A DNA stretch of 64,000 nt. Origin: Salinispora mooreana (lineage in GTDB: Bacteria > Actinomycetota > Actinomycetes > Mycobacteriales > Micromonosporaceae). Each line of letters begins with the position of its first letter. The stretch's first letter is position 1. Below are positions 1 to 9,145 of the stretch, piece by piece. The stretch covers positions 4,062,133 through 4,126,132 of the forward strand of contig NZ_KB900614.1 in assembly GCF_000379065.1 (NCBI RefSeq), in the 5' to 3' direction. The notes beneath the pieces were generated by a model. That model was not told where the DNA came from. It searched no databases and worked only from the letters and a program-made list of their open reading frames with translations. Made by a program: the position numbers and the translations under genes.

Positions 1-100
1 CACGGGCGAGGAGGGCGTCAACCAGGTGGGAGGGGACGAAACCTGCCCCACCGGTGACGAGGATGCGGTGACCGGGGCCGAAGCGTTGCACAACCTTCAT
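1..100 (-). CDS. NAD-dependent epimerase/dehydratase, N-terminal fragment (runs off the window)
   Basis: The first 33 codons of a gene that continues beyond the left edge, starting at an ATG at position 100. The visible residues contain a Rossmann nucleotide-binding start, ILVTGGAGFVPSHL, matching the GxxGxxG loop of extended short-chain dehydrogenases such as nucleotide-sugar epimerases and UDP-glucuronate decarboxylases. The usual glycine-phenylalanine-isoleucine-glycine reads GFVP here, so the third glycine is replaced. The substrate cannot be judged from this fragment. Confidence 0.7.
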   Translation of the reverse strand, partial: MKVVQRFGPGHRILVTGGAGFVPSHLVDALLAR

Positions 101-179
101 GGCGGCCACCCTACCGAGCGGTCGGCACGGGCCCGGCGCGGAAGGGCGGGGCGTCGTCGCCCCGCCCCGCCCGCGACGG

Positions 180-1853
180 TCAGTGCGCGCCGGCGCCGGT
201 GAGGGAGCGAACCTCCAACTCGGCGTAGCGCTGATCGTCGCGCTCCTTGGAGATCACCGTCCCGAACCAGCCGCAGAGGAAGCCGAACGGGATGGAGAGC
301 AGGCCCGGGTTGGACAGGGGGAACCACTGCCAGTCGTGGCCGGGGAACATCGCGGTCGGCGAACCGGAGACGACCGGGGAGAAGAAGACCAGGAAGACCG
401 CGGCGAAGAGGCCGCCGTAGATGGCCCAGACCGCACCGTTGGTGTTGAATCGCCGCCAGAAGAGGCTGTAGAGGAGCGCCGGCAGGTTACCCGACGCGGC
501 CACCGCGAAGGCGAGGGCGACCAGGAAGGCGACGTTCAGGTTCTGCGCGAAGATGGAGAGGACGATCGAGATCGCGCCGATCACCAGGGCGGAGATCCGC
601 GCCACGGCCACCTCCTGCCGCTCGGAAGCGGTGCCGTTCTTGACCACGTTGGCGTAGAAGTCGTGCGCCAGGCTGGACGAGGAGGCCAGGGTCAGGCCGG
701 CGACGACCGCCAGGATCGTCGCGAAGGCGACCGCCGCGATGACCGCCAGCAGGGTCGCCCCGCCCAGTTCTCCACCGAGGAAGTCCACCCCCAACGCCTC
801 GGCTAGCTGCGGCGCGGCGGTGTTCCCGGCCCGGTCCTGCGCGGTGATCGCCTCGCTTCCCACCAGCGCCGCCGCCCCGAATCCGAGGGCGAGCGTGAGC
901 AGGTAGAAGGTGCCGATGATGCCGATCGCCCAGAGGACGCTCTTCCGGGCGGCCTTCGCCGTCGGCACGGTGTAGAAGCGGATGAGGATGTGTGGCAGAC
1001 CGGCCGTGCCGAGCACCAGCGCGACGCCGAGGGAGAACAGATCCAGCTTGCTGTAGAAGGTTTGCAGGGCGTCGCCGGGGGTCTCGACGCCGTACCGCAG
1101 CCCCGGCTTGAGGAGTGCGGCGCCCTTGCCGGAGGCGTCCGCCGCGTCACCGAGCAGGCCGGAGAGGTTGAACTTGTACTTCGCCAACACCAGCAGGGTC
1201 ATCACGACGGCGCCGCCCATCAGCAGGAACGCCTTGACGATCTGCACATAGGTGGTGCCCTTCATGCCACCCACCGTCACGTAGGTGACCATCAGCGCAC
1301 CGACCATGATGATCGTGGCGATCTTGGCGGCGTCCGCGTCCAGGCCGAGGAAGGTCGTACCCGGCTTGATGCCGAGCAGCAGCGCGACCAGCGCCCCCGC
1401 GCCGACCATCTGGGCGAGCAGATAGAAGATCGAGACCGTGATGGTGGAGGCCGCGGCGGCCGTCCGCACCGGACGCTGCCGCATCCGGAAGGCGAGCACG
1501 TCGGCCATCGTGTAGCGGCCGGAGTTGCGCAGCAGCTCGGCGACGAGCAGCAGCGCCACCAGCCAGGCGACCAGGAACCCGATCGAGTAGAGGAAGCCGT
1601 CGTAGCCGTAGAGGGCGATCAGGCCGGCGATGCCGAGGAACGACGCCGCCGACATGTAGTCGCCGCCGATCGCCAGGCCGTTCTGGAAGCCGGAGAAGGA
1701 GCGACCACCCGCGTAGAAGTCGGTGGCGGTCTTGGTCTGCCGGCTGGCCCACACCGTGATCGCCAGCGTCACCGCCACGAAGAGGAGAAAGAGCGTGAGG
1801 GTCAGGTTCCGGGCGGTGCTGTCACCCGCCTCAACCGCGAGGACCGTGGTCAT
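180..1853 (-). CDS. Sodium:solute symporter, cation/acetate (ActP/MctC-like) type
   Basis: A 557-residue integral membrane protein with about 13 hydrophobic segments and the layout of the SSS family: an early GGRSFSGFQNGLAIGGDYMS segment, then AASFLGIAGLIALYG. It probably imports a small monocarboxylate such as acetate, pyruvate or propionate with sodium or protons across the cytoplasmic membrane. Its ATG lies inside the 3' end of the upstream DUF485 gene (23-base overlap), so the two are translationally coupled. ActP in other bacteria is likewise paired with a DUF485 (YjcH-like) protein. The exact substrate is inference. Confidence 0.9.
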   Translation of the reverse strand: MTTVLAVEAGDSTARNLTLTLFLLFVAVTLAITVWASRQTKTATDFYAGGRSFSGFQNGLAIGGDYMSAASFLGIAGLIALYGYDGFLYSIGFLVAWLVALLLVAELLRNSGRYTMADVLAFRMRQRPVRTAAAASTITVSIFYLLAQMVGAGALVALLLGIKPGTTFLGLDADAAKIATIIMVGALMVTYVTVGGMKGTTYVQIVKAFLLMGGAVVMTLLVLAKYKFNLSGLLGDAADASGKGAALLKPGLRYGVETPGDALQTFYSKLDLFSLGVALVLGTAGLPHILIRFYTVPTAKAARKSVLWAIGIIGTFYLLTLALGFGAAALVGSEAITAQDRAGNTAAPQLAEALGVDFLGGELGGATLLAVIAAVAFATILAVVAGLTLASSSSLAHDFYANVVKNGTASERQEVAVARISALVIGAISIVLSIFAQNLNVAFLVALAFAVAASGNLPALLYSLFWRRFNTNGAVWAIYGGLFAAVFLVFFSPVVSGSPTAMFPGHDWQWFPLSNPGLLSIPFGFLCGWFGTVISKERDDQRYAELEVRSLTGAGAH

Positions 1854-2199
1854 GGGTCACCTCCCCCATCTCCGCGCGGATCCGGTCCGCCACCGGGTCG
1901 ATCCGGCGGGCGGCGTACCGGGAGTAGAGCCAGGCGATCAGGAAGGTGGAGGCGAACTGGAGTAGACCGAAGACCAACGCCACGTTGATGTTGCCGACGA
2001 TCGTCGTGCCCATGAGGTCCCGCGCGTACGCGGACAGGATCACGTAGAGCGCGTACCAGAGGAAGAACGCGACGGTCATCGGGAAGACGAAGCCGCGCAA
2101 CGCGCGCCGCAACCCCGCGAACTCGGCCGACCGTTGCACGGCCAGATAGCGCTCCGCCGCCGACTCGGCCGGGGCGGACGCGGGTGTGTCCGTGGACAT
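1831..2199 (-). CDS. DUF485 small membrane protein, symporter partner
   Basis: A 122-residue protein with a soluble N-terminus, two hydrophobic segments (about residues 36-56 and 72-94) and a charged C-terminal tail. The core FPMTVAFFLWYALYVILSAY is typical of DUF485. I chose the ATG at 2199 because the frame upstream is not protein-like and a purine-rich GAAGGTGGTGAG stretch precedes this codon. The gene overlaps the following symporter by 23 bases. The family commonly sits beside acetate/monocarboxylate symporters; its biochemical role is not established. Confidence 0.88.
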   Translation of the reverse strand: MSTDTPASAPAESAAERYLAVQRSAEFAGLRRALRGFVFPMTVAFFLWYALYVILSAYARDLMGTTIVGNINVALVFGLLQFASTFLIAWLYSRYAARRIDPVADRIRAEMGEVTHDHGPRG

Positions 2200-2334
2200 C
2201 CGTGGCTCACCACCTTCACAGGTATCCGGGGGTTTCGCGCACGATAGGGAATTCGCTACCGACCCGGAAGGCGGCGATCGTCGCCGGCCGTCGGCTGCGC
2301 CGAGCGGCACCGTGGCTGCGCCGAGTGACCTGGC

Positions 2335-3114
2335 TCACTCCGGTGACCGGCGAACACCTCCGGTGATCTCGCGGTATCGGCCCCGGTAGTGCAGCAGCGG
2401 CTCCGACTCCTCGACCAGCTCGACGGCGACGATCGTGGCCTCCACCAGCAGCGCCCAGCCGTACTCCCGAGCGGTGTCGAGGCGACACCCGGTCCAGCCG
2501 CCCGCGTCCGACGGCACCGGGCCGTACTCGGTGTCGGTCCAGTCGCCGGTGGCGAAGAGGCCGCCGGGCGACGGGAAGAGCCCGGCGAACCGGTCGGCGA
2601 GCCGCCGGTGTGCCGGGCCCAGTGGCGCCACCGCGAAGCGACCAGCCGCCTCGGCCGCCGCCCACAGCTCCGACTCCGGGTCGATCAACCCGAGCAGCCG
2701 GTCCGGCTCACCCTCCGCCACCAGCGTCGACGACACCGTCAGCCCGGCCGGTCCGGGCGCCGTCCAGAGCGTTACCGGCGTCGCCAGCCGACCGCGCAGC
2801 CGGCGTACGGGGGACCGCTGGCCGGTGGGAACGGCGAACGGGTCGGTGTGGTGGATGTCAGCGCCCGGCTCATGATTCACGTGGAACATTCTGCCGTCCC
2901 CGGCCCGCGTCCAGCCGATGAAGCGTTCCCGCAGCCCACCCGACAGCTCATTCCGGTGGAGCGGCGCGAGCTGCGCCGCCGCCTCCGTCAGCAACGTTCC
3001 CAGGTAGATGAGGAGCGCCGGCCGATCGTGTCGGTACTCCACCAACAACGCGAGCCGCGCCGGTTGACACGGCCAGGGGGCGCCACACGCCCGGCATCGC
3101 CAGAGTGGGCGCAT
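2335..3114 (-). CDS. Fusion: Cys-rich CRxCGxPWPC module plus flavin reductase-like FMN-binding domain
   Basis: One uninterrupted frame of about 259 residues with two parts. Residues 1-70 begin MRPLWRCRACGAPWPC with three closely spaced cysteines and a short helical stretch ending FIGWTR. This resembles the small actinomycete proteins that often stand divergent from XRE/DUF397 pairs, as here. From MFHVNHEPG (about residue 76, base 2889) the sequence is a flavin reductase-like domain, with VTLWTAPGPAGLTVSSTLVAEGEP and a typical C-terminus. I see no stop or frameshift between them. The start is uncertain: the frame stays open to 3363, but residues before MRPLW look non-coding, and an internal start at 2889 is possible. 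Confidence 0.7.
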   Translation of the reverse strand: MRPLWRCRACGAPWPCQPARLALLVEYRHDRPALLIYLGTLLTEAAAQLAPLHRNELSGGLRERFIGWTRAGDGRMFHVNHEPGADIHHTDPFAVPTGQRSPVRRLRGRLATPVTLWTAPGPAGLTVSSTLVAEGEPDRLLGLIDPESELWAAAEAAGRFAVAPLGPAHRRLADRFAGLFPSPGGLFATGDWTDTEYGPVPSDAGGWTGCRLDTAREYGWALLVEATIVAVELVEESEPLLHYRGRYREITGGVRRSPE

Positions 3115-3590
3115 CGGCACGTGCGGCACCAGTCGGCTCGCTGCTGGGCGGCCCGCTGGTGGTCGCGCTTTGCTCACCAGCGGCCACCGTTGGCCCGCCA
3201 GGTCTGCGCCGGGGTCAGCCAGCCAGCTCGGCCCGGTCGGGGTGACGCCACCGTCGGCGCGCTGGCCCAGGCTGGTGGCTGTTGCGGCGGGGCCGGCGCC
3301 CGCCCCACCGCCGTCGTGCCCCGCGTGCGGGATGCCGCCGGCCGGCTCTTGCGCCGGTACCACCGCAAGGCGCTATTTCGTCGGAACAGTCTGAGCATTG
3401 CTGCCTCCTCCAGCTAGCGGGCCGCCCCGACCGGGAGTGGCCGGGACGACCCGACACAGGACCGACCACCGGGTCATCGCCTCCACCAGCCGGACCGCGC
3501 AGCTTCCACCCTGGACTCGGTGGCCGGGGCAGGGGAGGATGCCAGTGCTTACTACAGAACGCGGTCACGTACTTACCTGGTAGGTGAGCG
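3115..3590. other. Divergent intergenic region between the flavin-reductase fusion and the XRE regulator
   Basis: The left half (to about 3363) is an open extension of the minus-strand frame, but its low-complexity Gly/Ala/Arg translation does not look like protein. The right half ends with ACCTGGTAGGT, a short inverted repeat (ACCT-ggt-AGGT) overlapping the GGTAGGTGAG ribosome binding site of the regulator at 3591. That could be an autoregulatory site, but the evidence is only the symmetry. Confidence 0.35.
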
Positions 3591-4379
3591 ATGAAGTTCG
3601 AGATGTGGATCCGGGCGCTGAAGGCTGCCCGCGCCGCTGCCAACGTTTCTCAAGAGGGGCTGGCGGCAATGATCAAGTGGAGCCCGTCCCTGATTGCCGC
3701 CATCGAGACTGGCCGACGTCGTCCGACCATGGAGTTGGCCGTCGCCGCAGATGACGTCCTGGACACGGGTGGTCTCCTCGCCGAGCTACTCAAGGAGGCC
3801 GACCAGGAGCGAGGCCCCTCCTGGTTCGTGGCGTGGCGGGGCTACGAGCAGCAGTCGACCCGGTTGCGCGCCTTTGAACCGTGTCTGGTGCCGGGCTTGC
3901 TCCAGACCGAGGAGTACGCCCGCGCGGTAATCTCGGCTGGCGGGCTACAGCAAGCTACCGCGGTTGACGAGCTGGTCGCTATCCGGATGGAGCGCCAGCG
4001 ACTGCTGTACCGGGATCCCCCGTTGGCGCAGGTGGTCTTCCTGATGGACGAGATGGCAATTCGTCGACCGGTCGGTGGTCAGGCTGTGCTTGATGTGCAG
4101 CTTGACCGGCTGCTGGAGGTGGCCGAGCTGCCACAACTCCGGCTGCATGTGGTGCCACTCAGCATCGGCGAACACGTCGGCCTATCCGGGGGCTTCGTGT
4201 TGGTCGAGCTGACCGACGGCGAACAAGCGATCTATCTGGAAAATGCTGCCCGGGGGCACGTGGTCAACGACCCTGAGACGGTCCGTTTCATCAACCGCAA
4301 GTGGGATAGCGTGCTGGGCGAGGCGTTGTCCACAAGCACTTCGCTAGACATGATTCGAAAGCTGAAGGTGACGTCATGA
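3591..4379 (+). CDS. XRE-family regulator with DUF5753 domain
   Basis: A 262-residue protein. Residues 1-60 form a Cro/CI-type helix-turn-helix (LKAARAAANVSQEGLAAMIKWSPSLIAAIETGRRRP). The rest is the DUF5753 ligand/partner domain, recognisable from FEPCLVPGLLQTEEYARAVI and LRLHVVPLSIGEHVGLSGGF. Such proteins are abundant in actinomycetes and are normally followed by a DUF397 protein, as here, with an ATGA stop/start overlap. Some pairs act in developmental or antibiotic regulation, and toxin-antitoxin-like behaviour has been discussed; the target of this pair is unknown. A good GGTAGGTGAG ribosome binding site precedes the ATG. Confidence 0.93.
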   Translation: MKFEMWIRALKAARAAANVSQEGLAAMIKWSPSLIAAIETGRRRPTMELAVAADDVLDTGGLLAELLKEADQERGPSWFVAWRGYEQQSTRLRAFEPCLVPGLLQTEEYARAVISAGGLQQATAVDELVAIRMERQRLLYRDPPLAQVVFLMDEMAIRRPVGGQAVLDVQLDRLLEVAELPQLRLHVVPLSIGEHVGLSGGFVLVELTDGEQAIYLENAARGHVVNDPETVRFINRKWDSVLGEALSTSTSLDMIRKLKVTS

Positions 4380-4564
4380 CTACTCTTCAACCGCACTGGC
4401 GCACATCGACCCACTCGGGGGATACCGGGGGCAACTGTGTCGAGGTGGCGGACAACCTGGCCGGGGTGGTGTTGGTGCGGGACAGCAAGGACCAGCTCGG
4501 CCCCGCGCTGACGTTCGGTCCCGAGTCGTGGCGTACGTTCATCGCCGCTACTCGCCGGCACTGA
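4376..4564 (+). CDS. DUF397 domain protein
   Basis: A 62-residue protein with the standard DUF397 layout: W-R-T-S-T-H-S-G near the N-terminus, then NCVEVADNLAGVVLVRDSKD, ending with WRTFIAATR. It is the downstream partner of the XRE/DUF5753 regulator and starts within that gene's stop (ATGA overlap), so the pair should be made together. The molecular role of DUF397 is not settled. Confidence 0.92.
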   Translation: MTTLQPHWRTSTHSGDTGGNCVEVADNLAGVVLVRDSKDQLGPALTFGPESWRTFIAATRRH

Positions 4565-4618
4565 CCGGCGGCGCGCCCAGGCGACTGCCTTCGGTATGGC
4601 GACGGCCGGAGAACGGCG

Positions 4619-4658
4619 AAGCCGCCCAGTGACCGACGCGCCGATCACTGGGCGGCTT
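4619..4658. terminator. Bidirectional terminator-like hairpin between convergent genes
   Basis: A perfect 14-base inverted repeat (arms 4619-4632 and 4645-4658, AAGCCGCCCAGTGA and its complement) with a 12-base loop. It lies between the converging ends of the DUF397 gene and the secreted-protein gene, and arm ends of AA/TT suit both directions. Confidence 0.8.
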
Positions 4659-4668
4659 CGTGTGCTGG

Positions 4669-5925
4669 TCAGGGGGCCAGCAGGAGGTTCCCGTTCGCTG
4701 AGTTGTCGTCCTCGGCGCCGTCGGGCTCAGGGTAGGGCCAGCCTTCGCCGTCTCCGGTCTCTGTTCCGGTGAAACCCCAGACGATTTTGGCCGTCCACTG
4801 CCCGGGCTGTGCGCCATCGAATATCGACTGCGGCGCGGACAGCGAAAAGTCGACAACGGAGTCGGCGCCCGCCGCCAGTGCCGGCAGCCAGCATCGATAG
4901 CGCGTACCGTAGGAAGATTTCGAAGTCTCGCACTTCGTGGGTAGCGAGGTGACGGTGACCTCTGTCGGCAGAACCACCGTCAGATAGGGGTCGGTGGCCC
5001 GCTGCGGACCCTGGTTGCTGACGGTCAGACTCAGCGTGCCGGACGCCGTGTCCGCCCCATCTGGTACGAGCTGAACGTCATCCCCGCTGATGGAGAGGTC
5101 GGTGACTCGCGGGTTCGGCGGGAAGGCGCTCGGCCCGCCCGACTGGACGAAGCCCTTGCCCGACCAGGAGTAGGTCCGCCACTGCGACTGCGCGAACCCA
5201 TCCACAACTCCTTCGCCGGCCGCGTCCATGACCTGCACCTCGACGGCGGTGCCCGTCGCGCGGATCCCCCTGATCCAGGCGATGTCGCCGGTATGCCCGG
5301 TCACCAGACCGATCGTCTCGATGCTGTCGGAGGTGTCCCGGTCAAAGGCGAGGACCCGCGATTCGCCCATCTCAATTCCACTGCAGTTGATCAGCGCGAC
5401 GGTCTCCTTCGCTCCGTCCCGATCGAGGTCAGTGTGGACGACATCGGAGATGGTGATCCGGAGTTCCGAGCTGGGCGCGAGTTGGGCGGTGCCGTCGGAG
5501 AACGTCACCCGTCCTGCTGGGCAGTGTTCCTTCAGGTACTCGGGCCAGGCGGGGAGCTCCAGCGTGGCGTTGCCGAGCTCCGCTTTTCCGATCAGGCCGT
5601 CCGGTGGCGGCGTGCTGGGGGTGGCCGACGGGGTTGGGGAGGTGGACGGGGTGGGGGAGTTGGATGGCGCCGGAGTTGTCAGGGTCGGCGTTGGCGTGTT
5701 CGCCGGTAGTGCGGGTGGGTTTTGGTCGGTCCAGGTTGATGCGATTGCTGGGGTCGCGGCGAGTACTGCCACGGCAAGGACACCGGCGGCGACCAGCCGG
5801 GTGGTACGGCGGCGGCGGGCGACGTGTTGTGCGGCGGCGGCACCGACTGGGGCCGCCAGTGGTCCGCCGGAGGTGTATGCGGTGAAAAGTTCGTCGAAGT
5901 TTGGGGTGTTGTCGTTCTCAGGCAT
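4669..5925 (-). CDS. Membrane-anchored secreted protein paired with an ECF sigma factor (possible non-canonical anti-sigma)
   Basis: A 418-residue protein. A short cytoplasmic N-terminus (about 38 residues ending ARRRRTTR) is followed by one transmembrane segment (about 43-63), a Pro/Thr/Ser-rich linker (about 70-110) and an extracellular part. The C-terminal third has a DUF11/CARDB-like beta pattern (TLSLTVSNQGPQ, YLTVVLPTEVTV). Its ATG overlaps the sigma factor stop in ATGCCTGA. The topology and coupling suggest that the cytoplasmic tail could restrain the sigma factor, but there is no HxxxCxxC zinc anti-sigma motif. That role is inference. Confidence 0.75.
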   Translation of the reverse strand: MPENDNTPNFDELFTAYTSGGPLAAPVGAAAAQHVARRRRTTRLVAAGVLAVAVLAATPAIASTWTDQNPPALPANTPTPTLTTPAPSNSPTPSTSPTPSATPSTPPPDGLIGKAELGNATLELPAWPEYLKEHCPAGRVTFSDGTAQLAPSSELRITISDVVHTDLDRDGAKETVALINCSGIEMGESRVLAFDRDTSDSIETIGLVTGHTGDIAWIRGIRATGTAVEVQVMDAAGEGVVDGFAQSQWRTYSWSGKGFVQSGGPSAFPPNPRVTDLSISGDDVQLVPDGADTASGTLSLTVSNQGPQRATDPYLTVVLPTEVTVTSLPTKCETSKSSYGTRYRCWLPALAAGADSVVDFSLSAPQSIFDGAQPGQWTAKIVWGFTGTETGDGEGWPYPEPDGAEDDNSANGNLLLAP

Positions 5926-6490
5926 TGGTTTCCTCCGTCCCCGAGTCGGAGAGTGCGGTGGCTAGTGCGGCGCGGCCTCGGTGTAGCCAGGACTTGACGG
6001 TGCCGGTAGCGGCTCCTTCCTGGTCAGCGATCTCGGTGATGCTGAGGTCGGCCACGTGGAAGAGGACGATCGCCCGTCGCTGCTTTTCGGGCAGCGTGGC
6101 GAGTGCACGGGCCAGCGCTACCCGGTCTGGGCTCGGTCCTTCGGTGACGTCGTCACGGCGGAACCGGGCATGGGCACGGGCGGCGCGGAGCCGACGCCAG
6201 CGGCTGCGGGCGACATTCATGGCGACGGTGCGGATCCAGGCTGCCGGTCGGTCGTAGTGGACCAACTTGTTCCAGCGGGGCCAGGCCCGGCTGAATGCCT
6301 CCTGGACCGCGTCGCGGGCCTGGTCGATGTCGGCTGTGTAGGCGTAGAGCTGGAGCATCAACGGTTGGAAAGCGGCGGCGTAGAATTCCTCGAAGCTGTC
6401 ACCCACGTTGTCCACGCCACCCACGCCCTCCGCGACCGTGGGTGGCGGTTCCTCCCGGGTATCCCCCGGGCCGTGCGTTCTTACCATCAC
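5918..6490 (-). CDS. ECF (extracytoplasmic function) RNA polymerase sigma factor
   Basis: A 190-residue sigma-70 family protein. Region 2 is at about residues 30-95 (FEEFYAAAFQPLMLQLYAYT, then QARDAVQEAFSRAWPRW and AWIRTVAMNVARSRWRR). Region 4 is at about 125-175 (LATLPEKQRRAIVLFHVADL, then ITEIADQEGAATGTVKSWLHRGRAAL). The start is the GTG/ATG pair at 6490/6487, preceded by GGGGAGG. The gene overlaps the downstream membrane-anchored protein by 8 bases. It resembles the SigE/SigM-like groups of streptomycetes, but the signal is unknown. Confidence 0.92.
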   Translation of the reverse strand: MMVRTHGPGDTREEPPPTVAEGVGGVDNVGDSFEEFYAAAFQPLMLQLYAYTADIDQARDAVQEAFSRAWPRWNKLVHYDRPAAWIRTVAMNVARSRWRRLRAARAHARFRRDDVTEGPSPDRVALARALATLPEKQRRAIVLFHVADLSITEIADQEGAATGTVKSWLHRGRAALATALSDSGTEETNA

Positions 6491-6586
6491 GTTGGTGCCT
6501 CCCCTGCTGGCTGACCGCTGATCGCGCGGCTCTACTCAGCAGACTCCATGCCCCTGTAGATGGTTGCGGTAAAACGGGCCGACTTT

Positions 6587-8272
6587 TCACCGGCGGGGGG
6601 TGATGGTCGCCAGCAGTTCGGGCTGACGGCGGTCCAGCACATCGCCGGCCAGGTAGGCGCCGAGCAGCGCCGCCCCCAGCCCGTACGCCGCGCCGACCGG
6701 CAGGGCCAGCCAGAGCCAGACGTCGCCGAGCAGCGCGGCGGCCACCACCATCGGGATCACCACGACCGCCGAGGCGAGCATGGACAGAATGGCCAGAAAG
6801 CTGCGGGCCACCCCGGCGCCGCTGTTCAGCGCGAACGGGTTGCTCGTCTCCGGTAGGGAGTACGCCCCGAGCACCGACAGCAGTGTGTTGACCGCGAGCC
6901 CGGCGCCGAAGGTGGCGAGCAGGCTCCCCGCCGTCAGGCCGATCCACCCCGGCTGCCCCAGCACCAGGAGGGCGAGCACCCCGGAGATGACCAGAACCAG
7001 CGGCAGCAGGTAGAGCGAGAACGCCGCCATGCGTGCCCGCAGCTCCACCGCGCCCGGCACCCCCACAACCACGTGCGCCGAGTACGCGCTGCCGTCGAAG
7101 CCGAACTGGTTGGCCAGGGTTGTGGCGGCGAGCACCCCGACGAAGACCATGGAGAGAGTGACCAGAACCGGGGACGAGGTATCACCGCCGCCGGCGGTGA
7201 GGCCGGTGCTGCCGAGGTTGAGCATGACCGGGACGAAGAGGCCGATCACGGCCAGCGTGATCAAGTTTGCCCGTCGGCGGGCATCCCGCCACCAGTAGCG
7301 TGCCTCCCGCGCCACCAACGCGCCGAAGCTGCCCCGGGGGAGCCAGCCCAGCAGCCGGGGGAAGAGCTGCGTGACAGCGGTGCCGGTCGCCGTGGACCGG
7401 GTTGACCCCCGGCCGCTGCTCGCGGTGCCGACCATCGCCGACTCCAACGAGCGAGACCACCAGGCCAGCAGCGCCACCACGGTCACTGCCGTGATCAGCA
7501 GCTTCACCGGTGCGGCCCAGACCCGCCCCTGCGCGACCTCGATGCCGATCGTCCACGGCGCGCCGAACGGTGTCCAGCCGACCACGGCCGCCACCGTGGC
7601 GAGCCGGTCCCAGTCCGCGTCCTGTAGCGCGGCAGTGGCGGCGAGCTGCACCGGCGCGATCAGGGCGGCAGCCCCGGCCAGCAGGACCGCGGCTAGGTCG
7701 CGGACCCGACGAGAACGCAGCATCGTGGCGAAGGCGCTGGTGACAGCGCGGGCCGCGGCGACGCAGAGCAGCAGGCCAGCCAGCACTCCGACCGCCTGCG
7801 TGAGGGCGGCCGACCATCCGCCGAAGACGCCCGCGGTAAAGATCAGACCGGTGGAGGCCAGCAGCACGGCGACCGCCGGAACGCTGACCAGCGCCGCCGC
7901 GAAGAGACCGGTGACCAGGGTTCGACGGGGCAGCGGAAGCAGCGCGAAGCGGGCCGGGTCCAGCGTCTCGTCAACCCCGAAGAAGATCAGCGGCAGCAGG
8001 AGCCACCCCAGCACCACCAGCCCACCACCGAAGGCCGCCAGCAGCGTCGCGTACCGGTTGTTGTCGGCGAGGCCCGGGGCAGCGAAGAGGAAGAAGCCGA
8101 AGGCAGCGCACCAGAGCCCAACGAACGCACCGAGCGCGAAGAGGCCGACCCGCCAGCCCTGGCCCCGGAAGTTGTTGCCCATCACCCGCAGCTTGAGCCG
8201 GACGAAGTGCCGGGCCGAGACCCGCCGACCCGCCCCCACGTCGGCTACCGCGTCGGTCACTGCGACAGCCAC
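6587..8272 (-). CDS. ABC transporter permease
   Basis: A 561-residue polytopic membrane protein with about 12 hydrophobic segments. A conserved-looking middle region (SFGALVAREARYWWRDARRRANLITL) separates the two halves, as in large ABC-2-type exporter permeases of actinomycetes. It overlaps the ATP-binding subunit by 16 bases and forms the membrane half of that exporter. The substrate cannot be inferred. Confidence 0.87.
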   Translation of the reverse strand: MAVAVTDAVADVGAGRRVSARHFVRLKLRVMGNNFRGQGWRVGLFALGAFVGLWCAAFGFFLFAAPGLADNNRYATLLAAFGGGLVVLGWLLLPLIFFGVDETLDPARFALLPLPRRTLVTGLFAAALVSVPAVAVLLASTGLIFTAGVFGGWSAALTQAVGVLAGLLLCVAAARAVTSAFATMLRSRRVRDLAAVLLAGAAALIAPVQLAATAALQDADWDRLATVAAVVGWTPFGAPWTIGIEVAQGRVWAAPVKLLITAVTVVALLAWWSRSLESAMVGTASSGRGSTRSTATGTAVTQLFPRLLGWLPRGSFGALVAREARYWWRDARRRANLITLAVIGLFVPVMLNLGSTGLTAGGGDTSSPVLVTLSMVFVGVLAATTLANQFGFDGSAYSAHVVVGVPGAVELRARMAAFSLYLLPLVLVISGVLALLVLGQPGWIGLTAGSLLATFGAGLAVNTLLSVLGAYSLPETSNPFALNSGAGVARSFLAILSMLASAVVVIPMVVAAALLGDVWLWLALPVGAAYGLGAALLGAYLAGDVLDRRQPELLATITPRR

Positions 8273-9021
8273 GCCAGCTCCTCACCGGTCGCGGTGCGCC
8301 CGCCGACGACCGTCACGAAGACCTGCTCCAGCGTCTGCTCTCCGCGGACCTTGTCCAAGGTGCCGACCCGCTTGATGGTGCCGTCGGCGAGGATTGCCAC
8401 ATGGGAGCAGAGCCGCTCCACGACCTCCATCACATGACTGGAGAAGACGACCGTGCCGCCGCCGGTGACGTATCGCCCGAGGATGTCTCGGATCAGCGCC
8501 GCCGACACCGGGTCGACCGCTTCGAAGGGCTCGTCCAGCACGAGCAGCCGGGGCCCGTGTAGCAGCGCGCAGGCCAGGCCGATTTTCTTCTTCATCCCGG
8601 CCGAGTAGTCCACCACCAGGGTCCGCCCGGCGTCGGCGAGCGCGAGCACGTCCAGCAACTCCGCCGCGCGCTGGTTGACCACCGCCGGGTCCATGCCCCG
8701 CAGCAGGCCGTGGTACGCGAGCAGCTCGGCGCCACTGAGCCGGTCAAAGAGGCGTACGCCGTCGGGCATGACGCCGAGGAGTTGCTTCGCCTGTACCGGG
8801 TCGGCCCAGACGTTGTGGCCGAGCACCCAGGCGTCGCCGGCATCTGGCCGGAGCAGCCCGACGGCCATCGACAGCGTGGTCGTCTTGCCGGCCCCGTTGG
8901 GTCCGAGGAGCCCGTAGAACGAGCCGGCCGGCACGGTCAGGTCAACACCGGCCACAGCCGTCTTCGCGTCGAAGCGCTTCACCAGACCGCGCAGCGCAAG
9001 GGCGGGGTGCTCTGCTGTCAT
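8257..9021 (-). CDS. ABC transporter ATP-binding protein
   Basis: A 254-residue ATPase subunit with all core motifs: Walker A GPNGAGKTTT (about residues 39-48), a signature-like YSAGMKKKIGLA (about 138-149), Walker B LLVLDEPFEAVDP (about 158-170) and the switch histidine in VVFSSHVMEVVE. The signature is SAGMKKK rather than LSGGQ, as in CcmA/drug-exporter-type ABC proteins. It is first gene of the pair with the permease. The region upstream (9022-9145) is a divergent promoter shared with the next sigma factor. Confidence 0.93.
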   Translation of the reverse strand: MTAEHPALALRGLVKRFDAKTAVAGVDLTVPAGSFYGLLGPNGAGKTTTLSMAVGLLRPDAGDAWVLGHNVWADPVQAKQLLGVMPDGVRLFDRLSGAELLAYHGLLRGMDPAVVNQRAAELLDVLALADAGRTLVVDYSAGMKKKIGLACALLHGPRLLVLDEPFEAVDPVSAALIRDILGRYVTGGGTVVFSSHVMEVVERLCSHVAILADGTIKRVGTLDKVRGEQTLEQVFVTVVGGRTATGEELAWLSQ

Positions 9022-9145
9022 GCGTAAACCGTAGTCGGCCAGGACCAGCCGGTCTTATTCACTGTGATGGCGGTCGCAGATTTCTTTGGCAACCGTCGTG
9101 GTTCTTGGCGGGTGATAGTGGCGAAGTCGAGAGGGGCGGAACGCA

